From: a virus
Reading direction: 5' to 3' (one strand)
DNA: 21,435 bases
IMG/VR virus record: IMGVR_UViG_3300042868_007244
Coordinates: 1 to 21,435 of that record
The notes beneath the pieces were generated by a model. That model saw only the letters and a program-made list of their open reading frames with translations. It was not told the DNA's origin and did no database searches. Positions within the stretch are counted from its first letter, which is position 1. Each line of letters begins with the position of its first letter. The translations under genes and the position numbers were made by a program. Shown in pieces: positions 13,444 to 21,435 of this stretch.

Positions 13444-14669
13444 TATTCGTAGTTGCGAAAGCCGTCATGGTCCAACGCCAGCGTGTCATCAAACTCTCCG
13501 CCAATCTGGACCACAACTGCGGGCCGTTTGTCGGATAGCGATGCGATGGTGTTGCCTGAAGATACTGCCACAATGACCTCCGCCAGTCTATCCTTAATCG
13601 CCTTCTTCTTGCCAAGTTTTTCTTCGGCTTGAGCGGGCGAGATTAGCTTGCGCGTGAAGATGTCGTCATCTTCAAGGCCCATGCTGTTCAGGAGGTCGAT
13701 GGCGTCGTCTTCGCTTTGCCACTTGCGCTGCGCCCGCTTGGCTACGAGCTTGTAGCCGGGGACAGCGCCGCCCTGCTCCAGCTTACGCTGTGCGTAAGCC
13801 TGGACAGAGTTGATCCACCCCTTAAACACATCAGCCTTGGCAAGAATCTGGCCGATCTGTTCTTCGCTCAGGCCCTCGGGCTCAGGAGGCAAAAAACCAT
13901 CGTCAAACTCCGCCTGTGCCAGCGCCACAGCCTGTTCGTGCAGGCGTGGGCACTTGGGTTGGGCCAAGCAGAAGCGGCAGTGGTCGCCTGCGTTAAGGGC
14001 GGCATCAGCTTCCTGCGTCTTGTGTGCTGCGGCAAGAAGGTCGTCCGCGAACTCGATGCGGAGCGAATAGGCGTCCGTCTCGAAAGACCTGATATGCCCG
14101 TCAGCATGGCGGTAGCGGGGCTGCACGATGACCATGCGGATATGGCGCGGGAAGATGCCTTCCTGCGCCTCCAAAGCCAACATGGCGCCTAGTGCGTAGT
14201 AGGAAAGCTGTGGGGAGTTCTGCACCTTCACAGGCACGCCAGCGCCATACTTCAAGTCCATCACGGTTAGGCGCTTTTCGCGTTCATTCCAAATGACCGC
14301 ATCCGCTGTGCCAAACATCGGGACAGGAGGATTAAGAGCCTCTAGCGTAAACCGTTGTTCAATGAACAGTTTGTTGCCTTCGGCTTCGGCCAACACAGCG
14401 TCAACATAGACCTGCACCGCCTCAGCCATATCTTCCGTGACTTCGAAGCCCTCGATCTCCTGCTCTAAAAAGTCAGAAGCAGGCTTGCCTTGGCGCAAGC
14501 ACATCTCTGCCAACTCGTGTGCTGCGGTGCCTTCGCGTGCATATTCAGAGGAGATGTTAGGCATCCCCTCAGATAGATTGACAGAACCGGGGCAGGCTAT
14601 CCACCGGGAAGCTGAACTCGCGCCCAAGGAAGCATGGGCGCGATCAGCATGGACAGGCAGGTTAGACAT
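13443..14669 (-). CDS. DUF2800 Cas4-like PD-(D/E)XK nuclease
   Basis: A 408-residue protein. Cys26 in IACPGS with Cys231, Cys234 and Cys240 (CRFC and PKCP) is the split four-cysteine arrangement that binds an Fe-S cluster in Cas4/AddB-type nucleases. GTAAHELAE gives the conserved His51. GTADAV (Asp123), VMDLKYG (Asp138 and Lys140) and QLSYYALG (Gln154) form the nuclease core. The C-terminal 130 residues are helical. The family is common in phage replication modules, where it probably resects DNA ends for recombination. It starts inside the last codons of the AT-hook gene (8-nt overlap) and precedes the ssDNA-binding protein. There is no cas gene or repeat array here, so it is not part of a CRISPR system. 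Confidence 0.87.
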   Translation of the reverse strand: MSNLPVHADRAHASLGASSASRWIACPGSVNLSEGMPNISSEYAREGTAAHELAEMCLRQGKPASDFLEQEIEGFEVTEDMAEAVQVYVDAVLAEAEGNKLFIEQRFTLEALNPPVPMFGTADAVIWNEREKRLTVMDLKYGAGVPVKVQNSPQLSYYALGAMLALEAQEGIFPRHIRMVIVQPRYRHADGHIRSFETDAYSLRIEFADDLLAAAHKTQEADAALNAGDHCRFCLAQPKCPRLHEQAVALAQAEFDDGFLPPEPEGLSEEQIGQILAKADVFKGWINSVQAYAQRKLEQGGAVPGYKLVAKRAQRKWQSEDDAIDLLNSMGLEDDDIFTRKLISPAQAEEKLGKKKAIKDRLAEVIVAVSSGNTIASLSDKRPAVVVQIGGEFDDTLALDHDGFRNYE

Positions 14670-15204
14670 TGACGATAGCCCTCGTCACGGCGCGGTAGAA
14701 CTTCATGCACGCCTCGCCGTCAAAGTCGGATACCTTGACCCTGCCTGTCGTATCCACAATCTCCTTACGAGTCGCGTCCGTGCCGATTTCCGAGATACGC
14801 GCGGAAAGCAACTCGCGGCAATACTTGCGTGCTTCCTCAAGATTGGCGGCGAACCAACCGTCCTCAAACATGGGGAAAGCGCGTTCTTCCACATCAAACT
14901 TGTCGCTGTGGTATGCGTCCATTTCGTCGGTGATTTCGGCAGTTAGCGTGGCTTCTTCGGTCGGCTGCGGCTCCTCAACCGCCACAGAGACTACCGTAGA
15001 AGCGTCCGTCTTGCGCGGCCTGCCACGCGGTCGCTTTTCGCCAGTAGAGGCAAGCGTCAGCGTGCTTTCAGGCTGACTTGCCACGCCCACCACAGCTTCA
15101 CCAAGGCTTACGCCCCCAAGAAGGTGGATAGCGTCGTTGGAGATTTTGTAGATGCCTTCGATTGCCGTCTCGGCAATCCGTGCAATCGCTTCGTTGCGGT
15201 CCAT
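14662..15204 (-). CDS. AT-hook protein of unknown function
   Basis: A 180-residue protein. Residues 1-45 look helical. An AT hook lies at residues 57-66 (KRPRGRPRKT, core RGRP), which inserts in the minor groove of AT-rich DNA. After a charged linker the C-terminal half (FEDGWFAANLEEARKYCREL and onward) is probably a globular helical domain. It sits between the SNF2 helicase and the Cas4-like nuclease, with AAGGGAT before its ATG, and overlaps the nuclease gene by 8 nt. A role in recombination or as a DNA-tethering partner of its neighbours is likely but not shown. Confidence 0.68.
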   Translation of the reverse strand: MDRNEAIARIAETAIEGIYKISNDAIHLLGGVSLGEAVVGVASQPESTLTLASTGEKRPRGRPRKTDASTVVSVAVEEPQPTEEATLTAEITDEMDAYHSDKFDVEERAFPMFEDGWFAANLEEARKYCRELLSARISEIGTDATRKEIVDTTGRVKVSDFDGEACMKFYRAVTRAIVNV

Positions 15205-15214
15205 CTTCTATCCC

Positions 15215-16627
15215 TTAGAGCATGATTTCGCTGATTTGCTTTGACTTACGTATGATAACGCGGGTCAAATCTTCATCAATCGAGCCCGCCAATACCACGT
15301 ATCTGGCAAGCACGCTAGAACTTTTTTGGCCGATGCGATGCGCCCGCGCTGCGGCTTGGACGTTCTCGGCTGGTGTCCATGAAGGTTCCATAATCAGAAC
15401 ATTGTCGCTCGCCGTCAGAGTGATGGCAGAGTTGGTGGCTGTGATCTGCCCAATAAATAGGCGAACTTCGTCGTTGCTTTGGAAGTCATCAATCGCCTTC
15501 TGCCGTGCATTGCGTGCGGTATCTCCTGTAATCACGACAGGGGAGAAGGCTTTGAGCTTTTCTGCTATTTGCGAAATAACCTCGCGGTGATAGCAGAACA
15601 AGATGATCTTCTTCGCGCCATTCTCCAATTCTTCTTTGATGAAATCACTTGTCGGCTCTACCTTCGCAATCCCGACAGCGCGGCGCAAAGAAGCGAGGGC
15701 TTGCTTGTCCGCATTGCGGAGAATATCGTCTGATAATGTGCCATCTTTGTTATGATAACTCGCTGCCGCTGCGGCCAGGACAGCTTTGACTTCTGAGATG
15801 GCTTGGGTCTTCTCAAGCGCCATCACTTCCTTGAGCGCGGACTTGGGCGGCTCAAGGACAATTGTGCCCCATTGTAGGGCAGGCAACTGCGTCAGAACTT
15901 CTTCTTTTTTACGTCTGATGAAGAAACCATCAATACGTTGGCGCAACTCGCCTGTGTTTTTGTTGCCTTTAATGCGTTCGACTGTTCTCATACCGAAATG
16001 CAGTATGTCCAGAACGCAAAAGTGTTTTACGAATTGGGCATACGTCATACGTCCATCTGGCGTTTGTAGCCGCTCGGAGGCTAGTGCGCGTAAGTGCGTG
16101 TAGATTTCAGAAGCATTATTTGGCAGCGGAGTGCCAGTCAGAATCCAAGTGCGTTTGGTAGCGGCTAGGATGCCTCCTTGGCCGTTGAGCCTTTCGCCGT
16201 AGACCGCCTTTGTGCGCAGAGCCGTCCTGTTCTTGAGCGCATGGGCCTCATCAATGATAAGGAGGTCATACTCCTCTATATTAAGAATTTTAGCGCGGAG
16301 GACAGGATTGGCGAGCATATCATAGCTGACGATAACCACATCTGCTTCGAGTGGAATTTCAGACTTGATATTTTTAATCACGAAAGTTGTTCGTGGAATT
16401 ATCTGCCAATTTAGCATTTCGCGCTGCCAGTTGATCCGCGCCACAGCAGGGCAGACAACAAGGATGCGCTTTAGATTGAGCGCGTCGGCAGCGCGAATGG
16501 CTTGCGCCGTCTTGCCAAGCCCCATGTCGTCAAAAAGACCGGCATTGGCTTGATCGGTCTTCTTGGCGACGAGGAAATTGACGCCTTCAATCTGGTAAGG
16601 GAGAAGGCCCGCTTGCCAATCAGGCAT
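15215..16627 (-). CDS. SNF2-family DNA helicase/translocase
   Basis: A 470-residue protein with a two-lobed SNF2 core. The Q-like LLPYQIEGVNFL comes first, then Walker A DDMGLGKT (33-40), DEAH box IIDEAH (124-129) and motif III LTGTPLPN (163-170). Lobe 2 carries the motif IV-VI run ending AARAHRIGQ near residue 430. It is small for SNF2, as is usual for phage versions without accessory domains. It would move along dsDNA, remodelling forks or recombination intermediates. It starts within the last codons of the resolvase gene (8-nt overlap), fitting a shared role in recombination-dependent replication. Confidence 0.92.
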   Translation of the reverse strand: MPDWQAGLLPYQIEGVNFLVAKKTDQANAGLFDDMGLGKTAQAIRAADALNLKRILVVCPAVARINWQREMLNWQIIPRTTFVIKNIKSEIPLEADVVIVSYDMLANPVLRAKILNIEEYDLLIIDEAHALKNRTALRTKAVYGERLNGQGGILAATKRTWILTGTPLPNNASEIYTHLRALASERLQTPDGRMTYAQFVKHFCVLDILHFGMRTVERIKGNKNTGELRQRIDGFFIRRKKEEVLTQLPALQWGTIVLEPPKSALKEVMALEKTQAISEVKAVLAAAAASYHNKDGTLSDDILRNADKQALASLRRAVGIAKVEPTSDFIKEELENGAKKIILFCYHREVISQIAEKLKAFSPVVITGDTARNARQKAIDDFQSNDEVRLFIGQITATNSAITLTASDNVLIMEPSWTPAENVQAAARAHRIGQKSSSVLARYVVLAGSIDEDLTRVIIRKSKQISEIML

Positions 16628-17102
16628 TGCTTAGCCCGTAGTAAGCCAAGAGCGCACTTTCTGCCCTGCCGTCATCCTTCACGCGCTTGAACAAATCTAC
16701 CTTGTCGGGGAACAACGCCATCGCCTTTAGACGCGCGCCTCCCTTATCAGCAGGGATGTCCATGCGCCGCTTCCACGTTGCTGGGTGGACAAGCGTAGTG
16801 GGGATTTGAAGTGCCGCTAAGACGCCTTCAATCTGTCCGAGATTGCGCCCAAAAGAGAAAGCCCCGACAGCGCCTTCCCCCGGTCGAACGCCAACATTCT
16901 CAAGGAACGCCTTCTGCGGCGCCATCTTTTTTAGCAAGGCCACGAGTGCCGCAGGGGGCACGGTCCTGCGCTTCTTACCGTTGACGACAATTTCGACGGT
17001 CGGCATGTCCTCAATAGCGAGGACGTTGCCCTCTTGGCTGAGCAGCGCGATTGCGCCGCTCAGGCCAGGGTCAATACCAAGGATCAAAATACGTCGCCCC
17101 AC
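16620..17102 (-). CDS. RuvC-like Holliday junction resolvase
   Basis: A 160-residue RNase H-fold protein. The catalytic acids are visible: Asp11 in LGIDPGLSGA, Glu68 in AFLENV, and Asp144/Glu148 in VKDDGRAES. It would cut four-way junctions made during phage recombination and clear branches before packaging. The start is a GTG at 17102 with AAGGGC upstream, inside the end of the reductase gene (19-nt overlap). Genes for SNF2 helicase, Cas4-like nuclease and ssDNA-binding protein follow in the same direction. Confidence 0.87.
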   Translation of the reverse strand: MGRRILILGIDPGLSGAIALLSQEGNVLAIEDMPTVEIVVNGKKRRTVPPAALVALLKKMAPQKAFLENVGVRPGEGAVGAFSFGRNLGQIEGVLAALQIPTTLVHPATWKRRMDIPADKGGARLKAMALFPDKVDLFKRVKDDGRAESALLAYYGLSNA

Positions 17103-18040
17103 TCGCCCTTGGTCGCTGCCTTACTATACTCGGTGGCGCGGTTCTCAAAGAAATTGGTATGCTCTGGCGCATTCAGCAACTCATCAAGCCAAGGTAGGGG
17201 GTTGTCCTTGACCTTGTAGACGGGCACCATACGCAACTGAAGAAGGCGCCTATCTGCGATGAAGCGGATATACTGCTTGATTTCATCCGCTGTCATGCCC
17301 TGCACGGGGCCTAGAGCAAACGCCAAGTCAATGAACGCATCTTCATGCTCTACGATAGTCTTGCAGATTTCGTAGATTTCAGCCTTGAGCGAGTCGTCAA
17401 AGAGACTTGGGTTTTCCGCGCAATAGGTGTGGAAAAGCCGGATGATATTCTCACAGTGTAGCGTCTCGTCACGGACGGACCAAGCAATGATCTGCCCCAT
17501 GCCTTTCATCTTCCCGAAGCGAGGGAAGTTGAGGAGCATGGCAAAAGACGCAAAAAGCTGTAGCCCTTCAGTAAAGGCTCCAAAGGCTGCAAGCGTTTTA
17601 GCTACCTCTCGCGGATTATCCGTTGAGAAGCTGCTAAAGTAGTCATACTTGTCACGCATCTCCTTAATCTGCATGAAAGTAGTATATTCGCTTTCAGGCA
17701 TACCAACCGTGTCAAGGAGATGCGAATAAGAAACTACGTGCGTCGTTTCGCTATTCGCAAACGCCGTCAACATCATAACCACTTCAGTCGGCTTGAAGAT
17801 GGGCAGGTAGTTGTGGACATAGTTCTCCGCCACGGAAGCGTCAGCTTGCGTGAAGAAGCGGAAAATCTGTGTCAGCAGATTCTTTTCAGAAGGTTCTAGG
17901 CGCTTCTGCCAATCCCGCACATCGTCAGCCAAAGGCACTTCCTCGGGAAGCCAATGGATACGCTGCTGCTGAAGCCAAGCGTCATAGGCCCATGGATAGC
18001 GGAAAGGCTTGTAGCCGATAGACGCAGTGGTGAGAGACAT
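17084..18040 (-). CDS. nrdB: Class I ribonucleotide reductase small subunit
   Basis: A 318-residue protein. The di-iron ligands map by eye to Asp67, Glu98, His101, Glu158, Glu192 and His195. The radical tyrosine is Tyr105 in SETTHVVSY, four residues after His101 as in E. coli NrdB. So it looks active as a radical generator for making dNTPs. The length is slightly short for the family. The usual C-terminal tail that docks on the large subunit is represented by KGEWGDVF. No large subunit is in the window; it may be elsewhere in the phage, or the host enzyme may be used. This is the first gene of the leftward block, with GGAAAGGGAA before its ATG. Confidence 0.92.
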   Translation of the reverse strand: MSLTTASIGYKPFRYPWAYDAWLQQQRIHWLPEEVPLADDVRDWQKRLEPSEKNLLTQIFRFFTQADASVAENYVHNYLPIFKPTEVVMMLTAFANSETTHVVSYSHLLDTVGMPESEYTTFMQIKEMRDKYDYFSSFSTDNPREVAKTLAAFGAFTEGLQLFASFAMLLNFPRFGKMKGMGQIIAWSVRDETLHCENIIRLFHTYCAENPSLFDDSLKAEIYEICKTIVEHEDAFIDLAFALGPVQGMTADEIKQYIRFIADRRLLQLRMVPVYKVKDNPLPWLDELLNAPEHTNFFENRATEYSKAATKGEWGDVF

Positions 18041-18080
18041 GGCGTTCCCTTTCCAGGCTTAGTGGTTTTGCAGGACGCGC

Positions 18081-18124
18081 AACTTACTACCCCTTGACGG
18101 CGCTGGCAAGTGCTTTCCTATTGT
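18081..18124. promoter_or_regulatory. Candidate divergent promoter region with near-palindrome
   Basis: The 149-bp gap between nrdB and the fibre gene contains TTGACGGCGCTGGCAA (18094-18109), self-complementary at 12 of 16 positions. Its left end reads TTGACG rightward, with TATTGT 19 bp later. Its right end reads TTGCCA leftward, with TAAGTT 17 bp later. The -10 matches are weak. It could hold back-to-back promoters or an operator controlling both directions. Confidence 0.35.
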
Positions 18125-18189
18125 GTTTGAGCGATGCCATATGGTAGGGAACAGGATAGGCCCTGCTGCTGATTTCCAAGGGACATCTG

Positions 18190-21100
18190 ATGCCAATTAC
18201 CCTTTCGCTCTACAACCATACCGTTGCGCGTTTTGCGTCGGGTGCCAACGCCGCCAGCGACACATATAAGTTTAAGCTGCTGACTGCCGCGACTTTTGAC
18301 GCGGCTCATACAACTCTGGCTCAGACGGGCGGAACCCAATCTGGTTCTTCGACTGGATACCCTGCTGGTGGCGTCACACTGACTGGTGTTTCCATCGTGG
18401 TGGTTGCCCTCAATGCGGCTCGCTTTGATGCTGATGATATCGGTTTGACTGCGACGGGCGGTTCAATTACTGCCAGTTATGGTATCCTCTATAACGATAC
18501 TGATACAGACGATCCTCCGGTTGCATTTGTGGATTTTGGTGGATCGCAGGTAGCCACCAACGGCAGCCCCTTCAACGTGGTCTGGAATGGCTCGGGTATC
18601 GTCACTTGGGTCACGGATGATACTCCTCTCTATACGCTTCCTGCTGCAACCGCCAATAACCTCGGTGGCGTGCGCGGTGGCGCCAACCTAACCCTCAGCC
18701 AAGACGGCGTTCTTAGCCTTAGCAGCACCAACGTCATTTCCGCCCTCGGCCTGACGCCAGTTAATTCGGCAGGGGCCGCTGCTGCGGCTCCGGTGCAATC
18801 CGTGGCTGGTCGAACTGATGCGGTGGTGTTGGGCGCGGGGGATATTATTTCCGGAACCTTTGACGCCGCGCGTCTGCCTTTAGCCACAGGTAGCACGGCG
18901 GGGGCAGTCATTGGCGGTTCAAACCTAAGTCTCGCTGGCAATGGCACGCTTAGCCTTAGCAGCACCAATGTCATCAACGCACTTGGCCTAACGCCTGTCG
19001 ATTCGGCAGGGGCCGCTGCGGCTGCTGCTGCTGCGCTCAATTCATCCCTGCGCCTCTACGTGACGACCACAGGTAGCGACAGCAATGCGGGCACATCCCC
19101 TGCGTTGCCCAAGCGCACTATCAAGGCTGCCGTGGAATCCGCTGCTGCGGGCACAACGGTTTTTGTTGAATCAGGAAACTACGTAGAACAGAACCCAATC
19201 AATTTCCCTGCGCGTGTCTCCCTTGTTGGGGATAATCTGCGTCGCGTGGATGTCCGCCCAACCAACCCTACTCTTGATATTTATCATTTGCGGTCGGGTT
19301 GCTATGTCTACGGCGTTACATTTCGCGACCATGCCGCGCCCGCATACGCTTGCGCCTTCCCATGCGCCACGGCACGCGCAACGGTTAATGGCAGCGGCGT
19401 CATCACGGGCCTGACACTGCTTTACAGCCCGTCTGGATACTCGTCTGCCCCTGAGGTATGGATTGAGCCTCCGTTCAACGGGGGCACGCAGGCGACCGCG
19501 ACAGCAAATATGTCGGGTGGCCTGATTACAAGTTTCACGATAGTGGAAGGCGGCTCTGGATATGATGCGGCTGATCGCCCTTGTGTCTCGATTAAGGACC
19601 CATCTCCGCCTTCCATCACAAGTTCGCCTTATATACAGAACTGCTCGTCCATCACAGGGCCGTTTGACACGACAGGCGTGGCCTTTGCCTCCAACCTAAT
19701 CGTGCCGCCATACGATGAAAATAACGTAGCGGGCACAGGGCGTATTGTTGATCCTCGGGGTGCCGGTGGCGGCATCCGTGTGGATGGGCAGGTGGTGGCG
19801 AGCGGTAGTCCGCTAACCAGTTTCGTGGCTGATGCCTTTACTCAGATTAACCAAGGTGGCCCTGGCCATCTAGTTCTAAATAAGGGCTACGCGCAGTTCG
19901 TTTCTTGCTTCACCACATTCTCGCATACGGGTTACGAAGCACGCGCAGGTGGTTTCGCCAACGTCTCAAATAGCGTGCTTGACTTTGGCACTTACGGTTT
20001 GCGTGCGCGGGGCTACTACCCTGTGGCACAGGTAAGCGGCACGGCGGACGCCAATCTTCGCAGCACGGTTGCTGGCTTCACGGTTACGAATGGCGGTAGC
20101 AACTACACCAGCCCACCCACGGTTGCAGTTTCTGGCAACGCTACGGCAGTCGCAGTTATTGAAAATGGCGCCGTGGTCGCTGTGAACGTCACGTTCGCTG
20201 GTAGCGGCTATACGAGTGCGCCTAGCGTCTCGTTCTCGGGCGGCAACGGTTCAGATGCCGCGGCTTCGGCACAGTTGGCGAGTTCTGGCAGCATTACGGT
20301 CGCGGGGCTTTCACGTCGCCCCGATGTAGGCACTACGGTTGCCAAGATCGGTGGTAATTTCTATTCAATTACAGGTGCATCGCCGCTTGTTGGCGGTAAA
20401 AGCACGCTATCCGTCTACCCAGGTATCCCGGCTGTTGACGCGGGTAACGCCGTTGACGTTTATGACGTTTCATTGATTACATCTGGCTCCCTTGTCACGG
20501 AATATGTGGGGAGTGGTGTCACTTACAACGCACTTCCCAAATTTGGCGGCATCCCAAACCCAACCAATGCTGTCTCAACCACGGCACCTGGGCGCATCTA
20601 CTATGCGATGCTGACGGAGACGGGCAATTTCTCTATTGGTCCGTTCTTCTCCGTGGAGCAGTCTACGGGCACGGTGACAATTAATAGCGATCAATTCAAT
20701 TTGGGTGGCCTTTCAGCTATTGGGCCTTTCAAGCGCAATGGTGTCGCCGTTGGCGTGCAGTTGCAAGAAGTGTCAAACAACGCCACGCTTCTTGCTAGCA
20801 CGGGCCAGAACGACGGTAATACGGCGCCGACGCAGTTCGCCGTCAAGACTTATGTGGATGGCCGCACGCTTGATAATCTGGCTGACGTGGTGGCAACGAG
20901 CCCCACGAGTGGTCAGGTGTTGGCGTGGAGCAACGCCAATCAGCGATGGGAGCCTAAGAGCCTTGCCGTAGCGGATGTATCTGGCGCGGTGCCTGATACG
21001 CGCAGCGTCTCCACGGGGACAGGCTTGAGCGGTGGTGGCGCTCTCTCCGCTGACCGCACTCTAGCCCTTGCTAATACCGCCGTTACGGCGGGTGCTTATG

Positions 21101-21435
21101 GCACTGCATCTGGGGTCGCGACGTTCACTGTTGACGCGCAGGGCCGCTTGACCAACGCTTCTACTGTGGCCATCACCCCTGCGGGGATCGGTGCTGTGCC
21201 TGATACGCGCAGCGTCTCCACCGGGACGGGCTTGAGCGGTGGCGGCGCTCTGTCCGCTGACCGCACTCTAGCACTCGCTGATACCGCCGTTACGGCGGGG
21301 GCTTATGGCACCGCGTCTGGGGTGGCGACGTTCACTGTTGACGCGCAGGGCCGTTTGACCAACGCTTCTACCGTGAGCATCACCCCTGCGGGGATCGGTG
21401 CTGTGCCTGATACGCGCAGCGTCTCTACCGGGACG
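18190..21435 (+). CDS. Large tail fibre / receptor-binding protein, 3' end beyond window
   Basis: The frame is open from the ATG at 18190 (AAGGGA 6 nt upstream) to the window edge, 1082 codons with no stop. The first 150 residues (MPITLSLYNHTVARF..., AGGVTLTGV, FDADDIGLTATGG, PPVAFVDFGG) match an N-terminal structural module common in phage tail proteins. Two 40-residue repeats containing LSLSSTNVI-ALGLTPV-SAGAAAA follow. A right-handed beta-helix-like stretch begins RLYVTTTGSDSNAGTSP. Several GSGY-x-SAP-V repeats then lie at 19381-20280. A final segment (VKTYVDGRTLDNLADV) leads into 69-residue repeats with TGLSGGGALSADRTLAL. Composition is Gly/Ala/Ser/Thr-rich. It would bind or degrade a host surface polymer. 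It is the only rightward gene. Any chaperone or tip domain lies past the edge. Confidence 0.88.
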   Translation, partial: MPITLSLYNHTVARFASGANAASDTYKFKLLTAATFDAAHTTLAQTGGTQSGSSTGYPAGGVTLTGVSIVVVALNAARFDADDIGLTATGGSITASYGILYNDTDTDDPPVAFVDFGGSQVATNGSPFNVVWNGSGIVTWVTDDTPLYTLPAATANNLGGVRGGANLTLSQDGVLSLSSTNVISALGLTPVNSAGAAAAAPVQSVAGRTDAVVLGAGDIISGTFDAARLPLATGSTAGAVIGGSNLSLAGNGTLSLSSTNVINALGLTPVDSAGAAAAAAAALNSSLRLYVTTTGSDSNAGTSPALPKRTIKAAVESAAAGTTVFVESGNYVEQNPINFPARVSLVGDNLRRVDVRPTNPTLDIYHLRSGCYVYGVTFRDHAAPAYACAFPCATARATVNGSGVITGLTLLYSPSGYSSAPEVWIEPPFNGGTQATATANMSGGLITSFTIVEGGSGYDAADRPCVSIKDPSPPSITSSPYIQNCSSITGPFDTTGVAFASNLIVPPYDENNVAGTGRIVDPRGAGGGIRVDGQVVASGSPLTSFVADAFTQINQGGPGHLVLNKGYAQFVSCFTTFSHTGYEARAGGFANVSNSVLDFGTYGLRARGYYPVAQVSGTADANLRSTVAGFTVTNGGSNYTSPPTVAVSGNATAVAVIENGAVVAVNVTFAGSGYTSAPSVSFSGGNGSDAAASAQLASSGSITVAGLSRRPDVGTTVAKIGGNFYSITGASPLVGGKSTLSVYPGIPAVDAGNAVDVYDVSLITSGSLVTEYVGSGVTYNALPKFGGIPNPTNAVSTTAPGRIYYAMLTETGNFSIGPFFSVEQSTGTVTINSDQFNLGGLSAIGPFKRNGVAVGVQLQEVSNNATLLASTGQNDGNTAPTQFAVKTYVDGRTLDNLADVVATSPTSGQVLAWSNANQRWEPKSLAVADVSGAVPDTRSVSTGTGLSGGGALSADRTLALANTAVTAGAYGTASGVATFTVDAQGRLTNASTVAITPAGIGAVPDTRSVSTGTGLSGGGALSADRTLALADTAVTAGAYGTASGVATFTVDAQGRLTNASTVSITPAGIGAVPDTRSVSTGT
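18664..19020 (+). repeat. Two 40-codon direct repeats in fibre gene
   Basis: Units at about 18664-18783 and 18901-19020, offset by 237 bp, both encode G-V/I-GG-NL-LS/L then LSLSSTNVI-ALGLTPV-SAGAAAA. The DNA shares CTTAGCCTTAGCAGCACCAA exactly. Such ALG-TPV-AG repeats are typical of the shafts of phage fibres. Confidence 0.65.
20989..21435 (+). repeat. 207-bp tandem repeats in fibre gene
   Basis: Units begin at 20989, 21196 and 21403 (the last is cut by the edge) with exactly 207 bp (69 codons) spacing and near-identical DNA. Each encodes VPDTRSVSTGTGLSGGGALS, then the DRTLAL and TFTVDAQGRLTNAS segments and ITPAGIGA. The near identity implies recent duplication or gene conversion, and the array probably continues beyond the window. 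Confidence 0.9.

Noticed and set aside
12719-13576. 285-codon plus-strand ORF
   Set aside because: It is antisense to the ssDNA-binding protein gene, has no recognisable domain, and arises from the codon pattern of that gene.
13716-14192. 158-codon plus-strand ORF
   Set aside because: It is antisense to the Cas4-like nuclease, with no independent support.
13443-14669. Cas4-like nuclease as part of a CRISPR system
   Set aside because: No other cas gene or repeat array is present; the DUF2800 family is standard in phage replication modules.
18630-19040. 136-codon minus-strand ORF
   Set aside because: It is antisense to the fibre repeats; its Ala/Pro/Arg-rich repetitive product mirrors the repeats on the other strand.
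20989-21435. Regular repeats as a possible CRISPR array
   Set aside because: The 207-bp units are contiguous, in frame and coding, with no spacers.
1-21435. tRNA genes, integrase, insertion sequences
   Set aside because: No cloverleaf-like sequence, recombinase motif or terminal inverted repeats of an IS could be recognised by eye.

Overview
This 21.4 kb window is a piece of a tailed dsDNA phage genome, or of a prophage (no integrase or lysogeny gene is visible). The tail tube, tail terminator, connector and fibre genes with no contractile sheath in view suggest a siphovirus-like particle. A GapR/DUF2312-family gene points to an alphaproteobacterial host; this is inference. Coding density is very high: no gap between genes exceeds about 150 bp, and many neighbours overlap by 1-8 nt (ATGA, GTGA, TAATG).

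Layout. Everything from 1 to 18040 is on the minus strand and is transcribed right to left. The replication/recombination block comes first: ribonucleotide reductase small subunit (18040-17084), RuvC-like resolvase, SNF2 helicase, an AT-hook protein, a DUF2800 Cas4-like nuclease, and an Enc34-type ssDNA-binding protein that ends at a strong terminator (12746-12769). A family A DNA polymerase follows, split into an exonuclease ORF and a polymerase ORF. The polymerase ORF carries a 287-residue intein inside motif B. A second ORF for an HNH homing endonuclease lies inside the intein, out of frame. Next are a conserved phage protein and the GapR-like gene, closed by a second strong terminator (9131-9155).

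After that terminator come phoH, an HTH/zinc-knuckle protein and three small unknown genes. A glycosyltransferase - FkbM methyltransferase - glycosyltransferase cassette follows (6978-4746). The head-to-tail morphogenesis genes come next: DnaT-like connector, head closure, gp10-like and tail terminator. Last are two tandem tail-tube paralogs, separated by a small conserved gene and a 14-bp hairpin. The second paralog runs off the left edge.

On the plus strand, from 18190 to the right edge, lies a very large open tail-fibre gene (at least 1082 codons). It has a phage structural N-terminus, beta-helix and GSGY-type repeat segments, and 207-bp tandem repeats at the right edge. It diverges from the reductase gene across a 149-bp region holding a near-palindrome with candidate opposed -35 boxes.

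The main novelty candidate is the polymerase locus. It combines a gene split between exonuclease motifs II and III, an intein at the polymerase active site, and a complete HNH endonuclease in another frame of the intein DNA whose stop codon falls exactly at the C-terminal splice junction.
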